Shown here: positions 11,226 through 19,335 of the stretch, piece after piece
Position numbering within the stretch: the first letter of the stretch is position 1
How the letters are laid out: each line of letters starts with the position of its first letter
Source: Mycolicibacillus parakoreensis
GTDB taxonomy: Bacteria; Actinomycetota; Actinomycetes; Mycobacteriales; Mycobacteriaceae
Direction: 5' to 3'
DNA length: 64,000 bases
NCBI RefSeq assembly: GCF_022370835.2
Contig: NZ_CP092365.1
Coordinates: 744,001 to 808,000 of the forward strand
Notes under the pieces: model-generated
What the model saw: only the letters and a program-made list of their open reading frames with translations
What the model was told of the DNA's origin: nothing
Databases searched by the model: none
Made by a program: the position numbers and the translations under genes

Positions 11226-12928
11226 CACAGCAGGTCCTCCGGGATGTCGAGGTGGCGGCTGCGCAGCCATTCGCCCAGGCCCTTGGCCTGCGGGTCGAAG
11301 CGGGCCTGGTAGGCCACCCCCAGCCCGAGGAGGTCGTCGATGACGAAGTTGACCGCACGCAGGTTGGGCAGCAGGTGGCGGGTGACCGGCAGATCGGCGG
11401 TCTCGGGCAGCAGCGCGCGCAGCGCCTCGACGGTGAGCGTGTGCGCCAGCCAGCGCCACTGCGCCTCGGTGCGCACCCACACCCCGACGTTGGCCGACCC
11501 GCCCTTGTCGCCGCTGCGGGCCCCGGCGATGCGACCCAGCGGTACCCGCCGGGTCGCCCCCGGCGGCGGCGGCGCGGGCGGCGGCGCGGGGTCCTCGACG
11601 TCGGTGAGCACCCGGGTGTCGGTGGCCGCGGCGATGGCGGTGCAAACGCCGTCGGCGTGCACGGCGACGTGGGGCACCGCCGCGGCGTCGACGTAGCCGG
11701 GGCGGTAGACGCCGTAGACCTGGCCGTCGCCGGGGGGCGCGGTGAGCGTGAATCCCGGGTAGCTGGCCAGGCCCAGTTCCACGGCGGCGCCGGAGAAGCG
11801 ACGCCCCACCTTCTGCGGGTCGGGGTCGCGGGCCACGCAGCGCAGCAGGGCGCTGGCGGTCTCCTCGGTGTCGGCGTCGGCGCGGTCGGTGCGCGCCAGC
11901 GTCCACTGCAGCTCGGCCGGGGTGACGGTCAGCGCATCCTCGAGTTGGCGGCGCACCAGCGCGGCCTTGGCCTCGATGTCGAGCCCGGTGAGCACGAACG
12001 TCATCTCGTTGCGGTATCCGCCGATGCTGTTCAGCGAGACCTTCAGCGTCGGGGGCGGGGCCTCGCCGCGCACCCCGCGGATCCGCACCCGGTCGGCGCC
12101 GTCGCCGGTCAGCGTGACGCTGTCGAGGCGGGCGGTCGTGTCGGGGTTGGCGTAGCGGGCGCCGGTGACCTCGTAGAGCAGCTGGGCGGTGACGGTGTCG
12201 ACGCTGACCAGCCCCCCGGTGTCGGCGTGTTTGGTGATCACCGCCGAGCCGTCGGCGGCGATCTCGGCGATCGGGAATCCCGGGTGCAGCGCCTGTTCGG
12301 TGGGGATCTCGGTGAAAAACGCGTAGTTGCCGCCGGTGGCCTGGGTGCCGCACTCGATGACGTGGCCGGCCACCACGGCGCCGGCCAGCCGGTCGTAGTC
12401 GGTGCGGGCCCACCCGAAGTGCGCCGCCGCCGGCCCGACGATGACCGACGCGTCGGTGACCCGGCCGGTGACGACCACGTCGGCGCCGCGGTCCAGGCAG
12501 TCGACGATCCCCCAGGCGCCCAGGTAGGCGTTGGCGGTCAGCGGTGCGCCCAGCCCCAGCTCGCCGGCCCGGTCGAGCAGGTCGTCGCCCTCGACGTGGC
12601 CCACGGTGACCGGCACACCGAGGCGCTGCGCCAGCTCGCGCACCGCCGCCGCCAGCCCGGCGGGGTTGAGCCCGCCGGCGTTGGCCACGATCTTCACCCC
12701 GCGCTCGTGCGCGAGGCCCAGGCACTCCTCGAGCTGACGCAGAAACGTCTTGGCGTAGCCGCCCTGCGGGTTCTTCATCCGGTCGCGGCCCAGGATCAGC
12801 ATGGTCAACTCGGCCAGGTAGTCGCCGGTGAGATAATCCAACTCGCCGCCGGTCAGCATCTCGCGCATCGCCGCCAGCCGGTCGCCGTAGAACCCCGAGC
12901 AGTTCCCGATTCGCACCGCAGCCGTCAT
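11225..12928 (-). CDS. AtuA-like (DUF1446) acyclic terpene utilisation family protein (Rv0976c-like)
   Basis: 567 residues from ATG 12928. A GTG two codons upstream is possible, but the SD-like GAGAAGG fits the ATG better. The large N-terminal part is the AtuA/DUF1446 domain (VRIGNCSGFYGDRLAAMREML, GGELDYLTGDYLAELTMLIL, VANAGGLNPAGLA, GRVTDASVIVGPA). The C-terminal ~110 residues form the small AtuA-associated domain (PLGRIAGARSGDKGGSANVGVWV). AtuA is essential for citronellol/geraniol growth in Pseudomonas, but its reaction has not been clear to me. It is the first gene of the operon. The following genes give a dehydrogenase, carboxylase and hydratase set, as in atu and liu clusters. Confidence 0.88.
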   Translation of the reverse strand: MTAAVRIGNCSGFYGDRLAAMREMLTGGELDYLTGDYLAELTMLILGRDRMKNPQGGYAKTFLRQLEECLGLAHERGVKIVANAGGLNPAGLAAAVRELAQRLGVPVTVGHVEGDDLLDRAGELGLGAPLTANAYLGAWGIVDCLDRGADVVVTGRVTDASVIVGPAAAHFGWARTDYDRLAGAVVAGHVIECGTQATGGNYAFFTEIPTEQALHPGFPIAEIAADGSAVITKHADTGGLVSVDTVTAQLLYEVTGARYANPDTTARLDSVTLTGDGADRVRIRGVRGEAPPPTLKVSLNSIGGYRNEMTFVLTGLDIEAKAALVRRQLEDALTVTPAELQWTLARTDRADADTEETASALLRCVARDPDPQKVGRRFSGAAVELGLASYPGFTLTAPPGDGQVYGVYRPGYVDAAAVPHVAVHADGVCTAIAAATDTRVLTDVEDPAPPPAPPPPGATRRVPLGRIAGARSGDKGGSANVGVWVRTEAQWRWLAHTLTVEALRALLPETADLPVTRHLLPNLRAVNFVIDDLLGLGVAYQARFDPQAKGLGEWLRSRHLDIPEDLL

Positions 12929-12942
12929 ACCCACCTTCTCTC

Positions 12943-12958
12943 AACCAACCGGTAGGTT
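12943..12958. promoter_or_regulatory. 16-bp palindrome, probable TetR-type operator of the AtuA operon
   Basis: AACCAACCGGTAGGTT pairs at 14 of 16 positions around its centre (AACCnACCGGTnGGTT). It lies 15 bases upstream of the first gene's ATG and next to the SD, so a bound repressor would block the whole six-gene operon. No regulator gene is adjacent. Confidence 0.5.
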
Positions 12959-13048
12959 AGCTCGGACTGTCGGTACCGCGTCAAGCGCACCGGCGACGGC
13001 CGGGCCCGGCGGGCCGATCGGCGGCGTCGGTGCCGGTGCGGGCGTTGT

Positions 13049-13078
13049 TTGGAGCCGGTGGGACAGACCCGTTATCCT
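13049..13078 (+). promoter_or_regulatory. Probable housekeeping promoter of rpmF
   Basis: TTGGAG (13049-13054) and TATCCT (13073-13078) are separated by 18 bases. The start would be near 13085, giving a leader of about 53 bases before rpmF. Confidence 0.45.
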
Positions 13079-13137
13079 GGGTGGCAGTCGTTGGCCGCGG
13101 TCGTCTGCGCGGCGCACCCCGATAGGAGAGTTCGATC

Positions 13138-13311
13138 ATGGCTGTGCCCAAGCGCAGAGTGTCGCGCGCGAACACCCGGCATCGCCGCGCGCAGTGGAAG
13201 GCCGAGGCCCCCGGCCTGGTCAACGTCAACGTCGCCGGCCAGCAGCACAAGGTGCCGCGTCGGCTGCTCAAGGCGGCCCGGCTGGGCCTGATCGACCTGG
13301 ATCGCCGCTGA
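13138..13311 (+). CDS. rpmF: Large ribosomal subunit protein bL32
   Basis: 57 residues, too short to stand out by length but unmistakable: [22 protein letters not shown] at the start, then [21 protein letters not shown] at the end. It has no cysteines, so it is the zinc-independent form of bL32. The SD TAGGAGAG lies 8-12 bases before the ATG. It sits between the AtuA operon (divergent) and mprA, as Rv0979A does in H37Rv. Confidence 0.95.
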   Translation: MAVPKRRVSRANTRHRRAQWKAEAPGLVNVNVAGQQHKVPRRLLKAARLGLIDLDRR

Positions 13312-13398
13312 CCGACGCCGATCGTCACCGTCGGCCGTTGCCGCCCGCGGACCGGGCGTGGGCACGGTACGGTCCTAACCAGCAGCTCGGACGATGGG

Positions 13399-14100
13399 AT
13401 GACAGCGGTGGCCTTGCGGATACTTGTCGTTGACGATGATCGTGCCGTGCGGGAATCGCTGCGCCGGTCGTTGTCGTTCAACGGCTACGCGGTGACGTTG
13501 GCGACCGACGGCGTGGAGGCGCTGGAGGCGATCGCCGCCGACCGGCCCGACGGGATGATCCTCGACGTGATGATGCCCCGCCTCGACGGGCTGGAGGTCT
13601 GCCGCCAGCTGCGCAGCACCGGTGACGGCCTGCCGATTCTGGTGTTGACCGCGCGCGACTCGGTCTCCGAGCGGGTCGCCGGGCTCGACGCCGGGGCCGA
13701 TGACTACCTGCCGAAACCGTTCGCGCTCGAAGAGCTGCTGGCCCGGCTGCGTTCGCTGCTGCGGCGCACCATCGCCGAGGACGTCGCCGAACCGGTCACG
13801 TTGACGTTCGCGGACCTCACCTTGGATCCGGTGACCCGGGAGGTGACCCGCAACGGCCGGCAGATCAGCCTGACCCGCACCGAGTTCGCGCTGCTCGAGC
13901 TGTTTTTGGCCAACCCGCGGGTGGTGCTCACCCGCACCCGCATCCTCGAGGAGGTGTGGGGCTACGACTTCGCCGCCTCCGGCAACGCGCTGGAGGTCTA
14001 CGTGGGCTACCTGCGGCGCAAAACCGAGGCCGAGGGCGAACCCCGGCTGATTCATACCGTGCGTGGGGTCGGCTACGTGCTTCGGGAGTCGCCCAACTGA
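13399..14100 (+). CDS. mprA: Envelope-stress response regulator MprA (OmpR family)
   Basis: 233 residues. The receiver domain has the acidic pocket [10 protein letters not shown], phospho-acceptor Asp56 in [10 protein letters not shown], the conserved TARDS threonine and the lysine in [11 protein letters not shown]. The C-terminal winged helix ([31 protein letters not shown], then [29 protein letters not shown]) binds DNA. The start is ATG 13399; GTG 13408 would give a form closer in length to the H37Rv protein. A TACGGT box about 27 bases upstream could be its promoter. It forms the MprAB system, controlling sigE, sigB and pepD under envelope stress in M. tuberculosis. Confidence 0.95.
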   Translation: MTAVALRILVVDDDRAVRESLRRSLSFNGYAVTLATDGVEALEAIAADRPDGMILDVMMPRLDGLEVCRQLRSTGDGLPILVLTARDSVSERVAGLDAGADDYLPKPFALEELLARLRSLLRRTIAEDVAEPVTLTFADLTLDPVTREVTRNGRQISLTRTEFALLELFLANPRVVLTRTRILEEVWGYDFAASGNALEVYVGYLRRKTEAEGEPRLIHTVRGVGYVLRESPN

Positions 14101-15575
14101 TGTCGGGCCGTCGTCCGCACCGCCACGCCGCCTCGACGGTGTCCCTGCGGTCGCGGGTGATGCTGCTGGCCATGGTCACCGTGGAACTGGTGGTGGTGGT
14201 GGTCGCCTTCGCCGTCTACCACGTGATCTCCGCGGCGCTCTACGCCGACATCGACGACCAGTTGGAGGACCGGGCGCGGGTGTTGAGCTCCAGCGGGCTG
14301 CTGGAGTCCGACCCGGAGAAGGCGATCGACGGCACCACGTATTCCGAGATCGACGTGATGCTGGTGCTGCCCGGCGGGACGCGCTACCCGGCCGGCGGCG
14401 CGCTGCCGGTGCCGGTCGGCCCACCCGAACAGGCGGTGCTGCGCGGCGAGTCGCTGTGGTCGTGGAACACCCTGGATGACCAGCGGGTCTTCGCGGTGCG
14501 GCGCCTCGACGGCAGCACCCTGGTGCTGGCCAAGAGCCTCGCACCCACCGACGCGGTGATCCACCGGCTGCGTTGGGTGCTGCTGATCGTCGGCGCGCTG
14601 GGGGTCGCGGTCGCCGCGGTGGCCGGCTGGCTGGTGATGCGCACCGCGCTGCGACCGGTCGCGCGGCTGACCGAGGCCGCCGAACGGGTCGCCCGCACCG
14701 ACGACCTGCGGCCGATCCCGGTCACCGGAGACGACGAATTGGCCAGGCTCACCGCGGCGTTCAACACGATGTTGCGTGCGCTGGCCGAATCCCGCGACCG
14801 CCAAGCACGTTTGGTCGCCGATGCGGGGCACGAGCTGCGCACCCCGTTGACATCGCTGCGCACCAACGTGGAATTGCTCATGGCCGCAATGAAACCAGGG
14901 GCACCGCCGCTTCCCGACCAGGAGGTCGCCGACCTGCGCCACGACGCCGTCGCCCAGATCGAGGAATTATCCACCCTGGTCGGTGATTTGATCGACCTCA
15001 GCCGTGACGACGCCGGCGGCGGGCAACGCGAAGAGGTCGACCTGTCCGAGGTGATCGGCCGGGGCCTCGATCGGGTGCGCCGGCGCCGCAACGACATCGC
15101 GTTCGACGTCGACGTGACCGGGTGGGTGATCGACGGGGATGCGGCGGCGCTGTCGCGTGCGGTGTTGAACCTCATGGACAACGCCGCGAAATGGAGCCCG
15201 CCGCAGGGCCGGGTCACGGTGCGGCTGAGCCAGGTCGAGCCCGGCACCGCAGAACTGATCGTCGCCGACGACGGGCCGGGCATCGCCGAAGCCGAGCGCG
15301 AGTTGGTCTTCGAGCGGTTCTACCGGTCGACGGCGGCGCGCTCGATGCCCGGATCCGGGCTCGGGCTCGCGATCGTCCGACAGGTGGTGCTCAAACACGG
15401 CGGGACCATCGCCATCGCCGAGACCACCGTCGGTGCCGACCCGCCCGGCACCGCGTTTCACGTGCGTCTTCCCGGCACGCCGGCACCGGGACCGGGCGAC
15501 GGCGACACCGCCGCCGGGAACTCCGCCACCGCGCCACACGTTGACCCTGCGCACTCGCCGCCGGAGCCGCGGTGA
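14100..15575 (+). CDS. mprB: Envelope-stress sensor histidine kinase MprB
   Basis: 491 residues from ATG 14100, which shares one base with the mprA stop (TGATG). Membrane segments lie at about residues 20-43 (VMLLAMVTVELVVVVVAF) and 157-180 (LLIVGALGVAVAAVAGWLVM), enclosing a ~115-residue extracytoplasmic sensor loop. HAMP follows (LTEAAERVARTDDLRPIPVTGDDELARL). The HisKA phospho-site is in VADAGHELRTPLTSL. The ATPase domain has the N box NLMDNAAKWSPP, DDGPGIAEAE and GSGLGLAIV. It phosphorylates MprA. The C-terminal tail is rich in proline and glycine. Confidence 0.95.
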   Translation: MSGRRPHRHAASTVSLRSRVMLLAMVTVELVVVVVAFAVYHVISAALYADIDDQLEDRARVLSSSGLLESDPEKAIDGTTYSEIDVMLVLPGGTRYPAGGALPVPVGPPEQAVLRGESLWSWNTLDDQRVFAVRRLDGSTLVLAKSLAPTDAVIHRLRWVLLIVGALGVAVAAVAGWLVMRTALRPVARLTEAAERVARTDDLRPIPVTGDDELARLTAAFNTMLRALAESRDRQARLVADAGHELRTPLTSLRTNVELLMAAMKPGAPPLPDQEVADLRHDAVAQIEELSTLVGDLIDLSRDDAGGGQREEVDLSEVIGRGLDRVRRRRNDIAFDVDVTGWVIDGDAAALSRAVLNLMDNAAKWSPPQGRVTVRLSQVEPGTAELIVADDGPGIAEAERELVFERFYRSTAARSMPGSGLGLAIVRQVVLKHGGTIAIAETTVGADPPGTAFHVRLPGTPAPGPGDGDTAAGNSATAPHVDPAHSPPEPR

Positions 15576-15632
15576 GCGCACGACGTGTCGGTTCGGGCCG
15601 CCCCGCGCCCCGACAACGAACAACGGAGCACC

Positions 15633-16946
15633 ATGACCACTGATCCCCGGTTCTCGCCCCCGCCGCGGCAGACCGCCTATCACGTCCCGAATCCCGCCGT
15701 GCCCCCGACACATACCGCACCGCATCCCCTGCACCCGGGCAATCCGGGCCACACCGGGTGGGGGCATCCGCCGCACCCCGGCGCCTACCCCGGGCCCCCC
15801 GGTCCGCCGAGGCCGCGGCGCAGACGTTCGGGGCGCACCGCGGCGCTGACCGCCGGGGCCGCGGCGATCGCGATCGTCTCCGCCGGCATCGGGGGCGGCG
15901 TGGCGACCCTGGCCCACCAGGACCGTCCGGCCCCGGTGCCCGGTGCGCCGCCGAGCACCGTGATCGACTCCAACCCGGCGCGCCCGGCCGCCGAAGTGCC
16001 GCTGGGGTCGGTGGAACAGGTCGCCGCCAAGGTGGTGCCCAGCGTGGTCACCCTGGAGACGTTTTTGGGCCGGCAGTTCGAGGAGGGCTCGGGCATCATC
16101 TACTCCGACGACGGCCTGGTGTTGACCAACAGCCACGTCGTGGCCGCCGCGGCCAACCGCAGCGGCGACCGACGCGCCGACCCGGAGACGATGGTCACCT
16201 TCGCCGACGGTCACACCGCCGAATTCACCGTGGTCGGCACCGACCCGGCCAGCGACATCGCGGTGGTGCGCATCCAGGGCGCGTCCACCGGGTTCACCCC
16301 GATCACGATCGGCTCGTCGGCCAACCTGCGGGTCGGCCAGCAGGTGGTGGCGATCGGCTCGCCGCTGGGCCTGCAGGGCACCGTCACCAGCGGGATCGTC
16401 TCGTCGCTGAACCGGCCGGTGTCCAGCGCCGGGGACGCGCGCAACCAGAGCACGGTGCTCGACGCCATCCAGACCGACGCCGCGATCAACCCGGGCAACT
16501 CCGGGGGTGCGTTGGTGAACATGAACGGTGAGCTCGTCGGCATCAACTCCGCGATCGCCACCCTGGGCGGCGAGAGCGCCGAGGCCCAGAGCGGGTCGAT
16601 CGGGCTGGGCTTCGCCATCCCCATCGACCAGGCCAAACGGATCGCCGACGAGTTGATCGCCACCGGCCGGGCCTCGCACGCCTCGCTGGGGGTGATGCTG
16701 GCCGCCGACAGCGCCCTGCACGGCGCGAAGGTGGTGGAGGTCATCGACGACGGGGCGGCCGCGCGGGCCGGGCTGCCCTCCGACGTGGTGATCACCCGCT
16801 GCGACGACCGCCCGATCGGCAGCGCCAACGGGCTCATCGCGGCGGTGCGCTCCAAGGCGCCCGGCGACACCATCACCCTGACCTTTCAGGACTCCGCCGG
16901 CGACAGTCAAACGGTCCAGGTGACGTTGGGGGAGGCGGACGATTGA
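15633..16946 (+). CDS. pepD: HtrA-like serine protease PepD
   Basis: 437 residues from ATG 15633, preceded by ACGGAGCACC; a GTG at 15585 would add 16 residues. The cytoplasmic N-terminus is proline-rich, with many PP and HP pairs. One transmembrane helix at about residues 73-93 (AALTAGAAAIAIVSAGIGGGV) places the protease outside the membrane. The catalytic triad is His in TNSHVV, Asp in DPASDIAVVRI and Ser in GNSGGALV. A single PDZ domain ends the protein (SLGVMLAADSALHGAKVVEVIDDGAAARAGLP). It degrades or refolds damaged envelope proteins and belongs to the MprAB regulon in M. tuberculosis, matching its place right after mprB. Confidence 0.95.
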   Translation: MTTDPRFSPPPRQTAYHVPNPAVPPTHTAPHPLHPGNPGHTGWGHPPHPGAYPGPPGPPRPRRRRSGRTAALTAGAAAIAIVSAGIGGGVATLAHQDRPAPVPGAPPSTVIDSNPARPAAEVPLGSVEQVAAKVVPSVVTLETFLGRQFEEGSGIIYSDDGLVLTNSHVVAAAANRSGDRRADPETMVTFADGHTAEFTVVGTDPASDIAVVRIQGASTGFTPITIGSSANLRVGQQVVAIGSPLGLQGTVTSGIVSSLNRPVSSAGDARNQSTVLDAIQTDAAINPGNSGGALVNMNGELVGINSAIATLGGESAEAQSGSIGLGFAIPIDQAKRIADELIATGRASHASLGVMLAADSALHGAKVVEVIDDGAAARAGLPSDVVITRCDDRPIGSANGLIAAVRSKAPGDTITLTFQDSAGDSQTVQVTLGEADD

Positions 16947-17488
16947 GTGGAGTGGCCGCGACGCGGAGAGCAGGCGGATATACGGTGACAACCATGGAAC
17001 AGGCAGCGGAACGGGTCGGCAGGGCACTGGTCATCGTGGTCGATGACCGGACCGCGCACGGCGACATCGACCAGAACGGCCCGTTGGTGACCGAGCTGCT
17101 CACCGAGGGCGGCTTCCTGGTCGACGGCGTGATCGCCGTCGAAGCCGACGAGGTCGAGATCCGCAGCGCGTTGAACACCGCGGTGATCGGGGGAGTGGAC
17201 CTGGTCATCTCGGTGGGCGGCACCGGGGTGACCCCGCGTGACGTCGCCCCCGAGGCGACCCGCGACATCCTCGACCGTGAGCTGCTCGGGATCGCCGAGG
17301 CGCTGCGGGCCTCGGCCCTGTCGGCCGGGATCACCGACGCCGGGCTCTCGCGCGGGCTGGCCGGGATCTCCGGCAGCACACTGGTGGTCAACCTGGCACC
17401 GTCGCGTTATGCGGTGCGTGACGGGATGGCCACGCTGATCCCGTTGGCGGCGATGATCATCGATCAGCTCTCCAGCCTGGAGCTCTGA
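16943..17488 (+). CDS. moaB2: Molybdenum cofactor biosynthesis MoaB/MogA-type protein
   Basis: 181 residues if started at TTG 16943, which has an ideal SD (GGAGG, 7 bases upstream) and overlaps the pepD stop (TTGA). GTG 16985 and ATG 16994 are alternatives giving 167 and 164 residues. The MogA/MoaB fold is clear: ALVIVVDDRTAHGDIDQNGPLV, DLVISVGGTGVTPRDVAPEAT and SRGLAGISGSTLVVNLAPSR. Such proteins adenylylate molybdopterin before metal insertion. Its position behind the envelope-stress genes is conserved with H37Rv. Confidence 0.9.
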   Translation: MSGVAATRRAGGYTVTTMEQAAERVGRALVIVVDDRTAHGDIDQNGPLVTELLTEGGFLVDGVIAVEADEVEIRSALNTAVIGGVDLVISVGGTGVTPRDVAPEATRDILDRELLGIAEALRASALSAGITDAGLSRGLAGISGSTLVVNLAPSRYAVRDGMATLIPLAAMIIDQLSSLEL

Positions 17489-17494
17489 ATATCG

Positions 17495-17632
17495 GTGGGC
17501 GGCACGGGTGAACCGGCCTTCGGCGCGGGCTTCCCGCCCGAATCGGCCGACGAGCGTGATCCCGACGCCCAACGGGAAGTCGAGGATCGGGAGCGGTGGC
17601 TGCGTGATAACGTGCCACCGCACCACCGTTGA
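17495..17632 (+). CDS. Small acidic/basic hypothetical protein (45 residues)
   Basis: GTG 17495 to TGA 17632 encodes 45 residues starting VGGTGEPAFGAGF and ending LRDNVPPHHR. The middle is rich in Asp, Glu and Arg (ERDPDAQREVEDRERW), which looks like a real charged helix rather than shadow translation. It begins 7 bases after the moaB2 stop in the same frame, so it could be translated from the same message. Codon third positions are mostly G or C. I recall similar short C-termini (ERWLRxNxPPHH) in mycobacterial small proteins, but cannot name a family. Function unknown. Confidence 0.5.
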   Translation: MGGTGEPAFGAGFPPESADERDPDAQREVEDRERWLRDNVPPHHR

Positions 17633-17737
17633 GCGGGGTCAGTTCTGCGAAAGGTCCGCAGCGGTAGTGGCATCCGCATAAAATGCGGCGAGGCGGGGGC
17701 GCCCGTCTGACCCGTGTGGACGAAAGGGACCGCTGTC

Positions 17738-18172
17738 GTGATCAAGGGTTTCAAAAATTTTCTGATGCGTGATGACGTCATCACCGTGGCCATCGGTTTG
17801 GTGGTCGCCCTGGCGTTCTCGAAACTGGTCGAGGCCTTCACCGACAGCGTGATCAACCCGTTGGTCGCGGCGGCGCAGCCCGACAGCGCGTTCGGGCTGG
17901 GAGTGCAGCTCGGCGAAGAGGGCAATGAGACCACGTTCATGGATTTCGGGGCGCTGATCTCCGGGATCGTGTACTTCATCGTGTTCATGGTGGTGGTGTA
18001 CTTCGTGATCGTGGTGCCCTACCGGTCCATCCAGGCCCGCCGCGGCATCACCGTGTTCGGCGAGGAGGAGCCGGAGGCGCCCACCAAGAGCTGCCCCGAA
18101 TGCCTCTCCGAGGACCTGCCCGAGGCCGCCCGCAAGTGCAAGCACTGCGGCAGCCTGCAGACCACCGTCTGA
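17738..18172 (+). CDS. mscL: MscL-family mechanosensitive channel with C-terminal zinc ribbon
   Basis: 144 residues from GTG 17738, with SD GAAAGGGA about 8 bases upstream; an ATG 24 bases earlier is less likely. The MscL N-terminus is clear: MIKGFKNFLMRDDVITVAIG, with the S1 amphipathic helix leading into TM1 (about residues 13-33), FTDSVINPLV, a ~35-residue periplasmic loop and TM2 (about 70-92, IVYFIVFMVVVYFVIVVPY). The usual cytoplasmic helix is replaced by EEPEAPTKSCPECLSEDLPEAARKCKHCGS, with two CxxC pairs of a zinc ribbon. It forms an osmotic safety valve; the ribbon suggests a regulatory or partner-binding role. H37Rv mscL is on the opposite strand and lacks the ribbon, so this may be a paralogue. 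Confidence 0.88.
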   Translation: MIKGFKNFLMRDDVITVAIGLVVALAFSKLVEAFTDSVINPLVAAAQPDSAFGLGVQLGEEGNETTFMDFGALISGIVYFIVFMVVVYFVIVVPYRSIQARRGITVFGEEEPEAPTKSCPECLSEDLPEAARKCKHCGSLQTTV

Positions 18173-18209
18173 CCGGGCGGCGCGGCCTAGCCGCACGCAG
18201 CCCGGCGGC

Positions 18210-18857
18210 TCAGTGCAGGGTCAGGGCGACCGGGGCGGCCAGGGCGGCGGCGGCCACCGTGGTCGCCGCGGCGGCCGGTAGCGCCACCAGCACCACCCGG
18301 TCGTCGTCGCCGCCGTGGCGGGTCTCGGCGGTCGACACCGACACCACCACGGCGTCGCCGGCGAGCACGGTGGGCGTGGTCTGCGACTCGGTGGCGGCCA
18401 GAACGTCCACGACGTCGCCGGGGCGCAGCAGTGCGATCACCGCCGGGTCGGCCGGGTGGATCGCCACCATCCGGGCCTGTGGCCCCGCCGCCGCGACCGC
18501 CAGCCGGGAACCGACCAACCGCACATCGGTGAGGATCTCGCCGCGGCGGGCCGGTCCGGCCAGCGTCGCGCCGGCCACCGCGGCGGGATCGGTCTGGGCG
18601 CCGTCGGGAACCCGTGTGCTCGACCATGTTTGGGTGTCGATGTCGTCGGTGGTCAGCGTGACGCCCGGGCGAAGGTCGCGTCCGGTGACCACCACTGTGA
18701 CGCGTTCACCGTCGGGGTCGGGGCGCAGCGCCGCGACCCCGGCGAGCATCACCAGGGCGGCGGCGGTCACCCGTCGGGCCCGCACCGTGCGCGACCAGTC
18801 CGGCCGCGCCAGTGCGCCCAGGCGGCTCAACGCGGTGGGGTTGAGCGAGTCGGCCAT
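18210..18857 (-). CDS. SAF-domain (CpaB/RcpC-like) protein, Rv0990c-like
   Basis: 215 residues. One N-terminal membrane segment lies at about residues 29-44 (VTAAALVMLAGVAAL), then a SAF domain (VVVTGRDLRPGVTLTTDDIDTQTW, PARRGEILTDVRL). A second part resembles the CpaB pilus-assembly fold (LLRPGDVVDVLAATE). It probably sits outside the membrane. No Flp pilus genes are adjacent, so the assembly role is doubtful. A TAGCGT box 6 bases before the ATG makes it likely leaderless. It lies downstream of ruc on the same strand but has its own promoter. Confidence 0.8.
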   Translation of the reverse strand: MADSLNPTALSRLGALARPDWSRTVRARRVTAAALVMLAGVAALRPDPDGERVTVVVTGRDLRPGVTLTTDDIDTQTWSSTRVPDGAQTDPAAVAGATLAGPARRGEILTDVRLVGSRLAVAAAGPQARMVAIHPADPAVIALLRPGDVVDVLAATESQTTPTVLAGDAVVVSVSTAETRHGGDDDRVVLVALPAAAATTVAAAALAAPVALTLH

Positions 18858-18863
18858 GCCGGC

Positions 18864-18869
18864 ACGCTA
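18864..18869 (-). promoter_or_regulatory. -10 box (TAGCGT) of a probable leaderless promoter for the SAF gene
   Basis: Read on the minus strand, TAGCGT ends 6 bases before ATG 18857, so transcription would start on the ATG. Confidence 0.45.
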
Positions 18870-18932
18870 GACCCGAGGCGCACGCCGGTGCGCTCACCGG
18901 CGCCCGGACCTGTGGATAACCCCCGCCGGGAG

Positions 18933-19304
18933 CTAGCTGGACGTCGAGGACGACGAAGCCGACGACGACGAGGACGACGAAGCCGACGACGACGAGGACG
19001 TCGAGGACGTCGAGGCGGTCGACCCGGCGGAGGACTCCGACGGGGCCTTGGCGGCGGCGGACTTCTCGCCGGAGCCGCGCGACTTCTCGCCGTTGCCCGA
19101 GGCCGCCGCACCACCGGACTTCGCCGCGGCCCGGCTGTCGGTGCGGTAGAAACCGCTGCCCTTGAACACCACCCCGACCGAGCCGAACAGCTTGCGCAGC
19201 CGCCCCGCACACTTGGTGCAGGTGCTCAACGTGTCGTCGGTGAACGCCTGCACCACGTCGAACCGGTCGCCGCAGTCGGTGCACTGGTAGCTGTAGGTCG
19301 GCAC
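18933..19304 (-). CDS. ruc: Redox-regulated chaperone Ruc, FmdB-type zinc ribbon with disordered tail (Rv0991c-like)
   Basis: 123 residues. The N-terminal ~45 residues are an FmdB zinc ribbon (MPTYSYQCTDCGDRFDVVQ, LSTCTKCAGRLRKLFG) with two CxxC pairs. FKGSGFYRTDSR follows, and the rest is a low-complexity tail of Ala, Gly, Lys and then Ser (about 40 residues, mostly Ser with spaced Ala). In M. tuberculosis Rv0991c is an oxidation-activated chaperone that prevents aggregation and hands clients to DnaK. The tail here is longer than I recall for H37Rv (about 110 residues in total) and is encoded by tandem repeats. SD GGAGG is 5 bases before the ATG. A CIRCE element just upstream indicates HrcA control. 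Confidence 0.88.
   Translation of the reverse strand: MPTYSYQCTDCGDRFDVVQAFTDDTLSTCTKCAGRLRKLFGSVGVVFKGSGFYRTDSRAAAKSGGAAASGNGEKSRGSGEKSAAAKAPSESSAGSTASTSSTSSSSSASSSSSSSASSSSTSS
18946..18993. repeat. Two perfect tandem copies of a 24-bp unit in the ruc tail
   Basis: Bases 18946-18969 are repeated exactly at 18970-18993 (unit GAGGACGACGAA-GCCGACGACGAC), with partial GAGGAC copies beyond. On the coding strand each unit encodes mostly Ser with one Ala, so copy-number change would alter tail length without a frameshift. Confidence 0.9.
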
Positions 19305-19335
19305 GAGAACCTCCGTGATGTGATGCGAGTGCGCG

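Noticed and set aside
10056..12944. Very long continuous frame (over 900 codons) spanning fadE13 and, antisense-frame, the AtuA-like gene
   Set aside because: Only the part up to 11225 matches a protein family. The rest is Arg/Gly/Pro-rich shadow translation of the AtuA-like gene caused by the high GC content.
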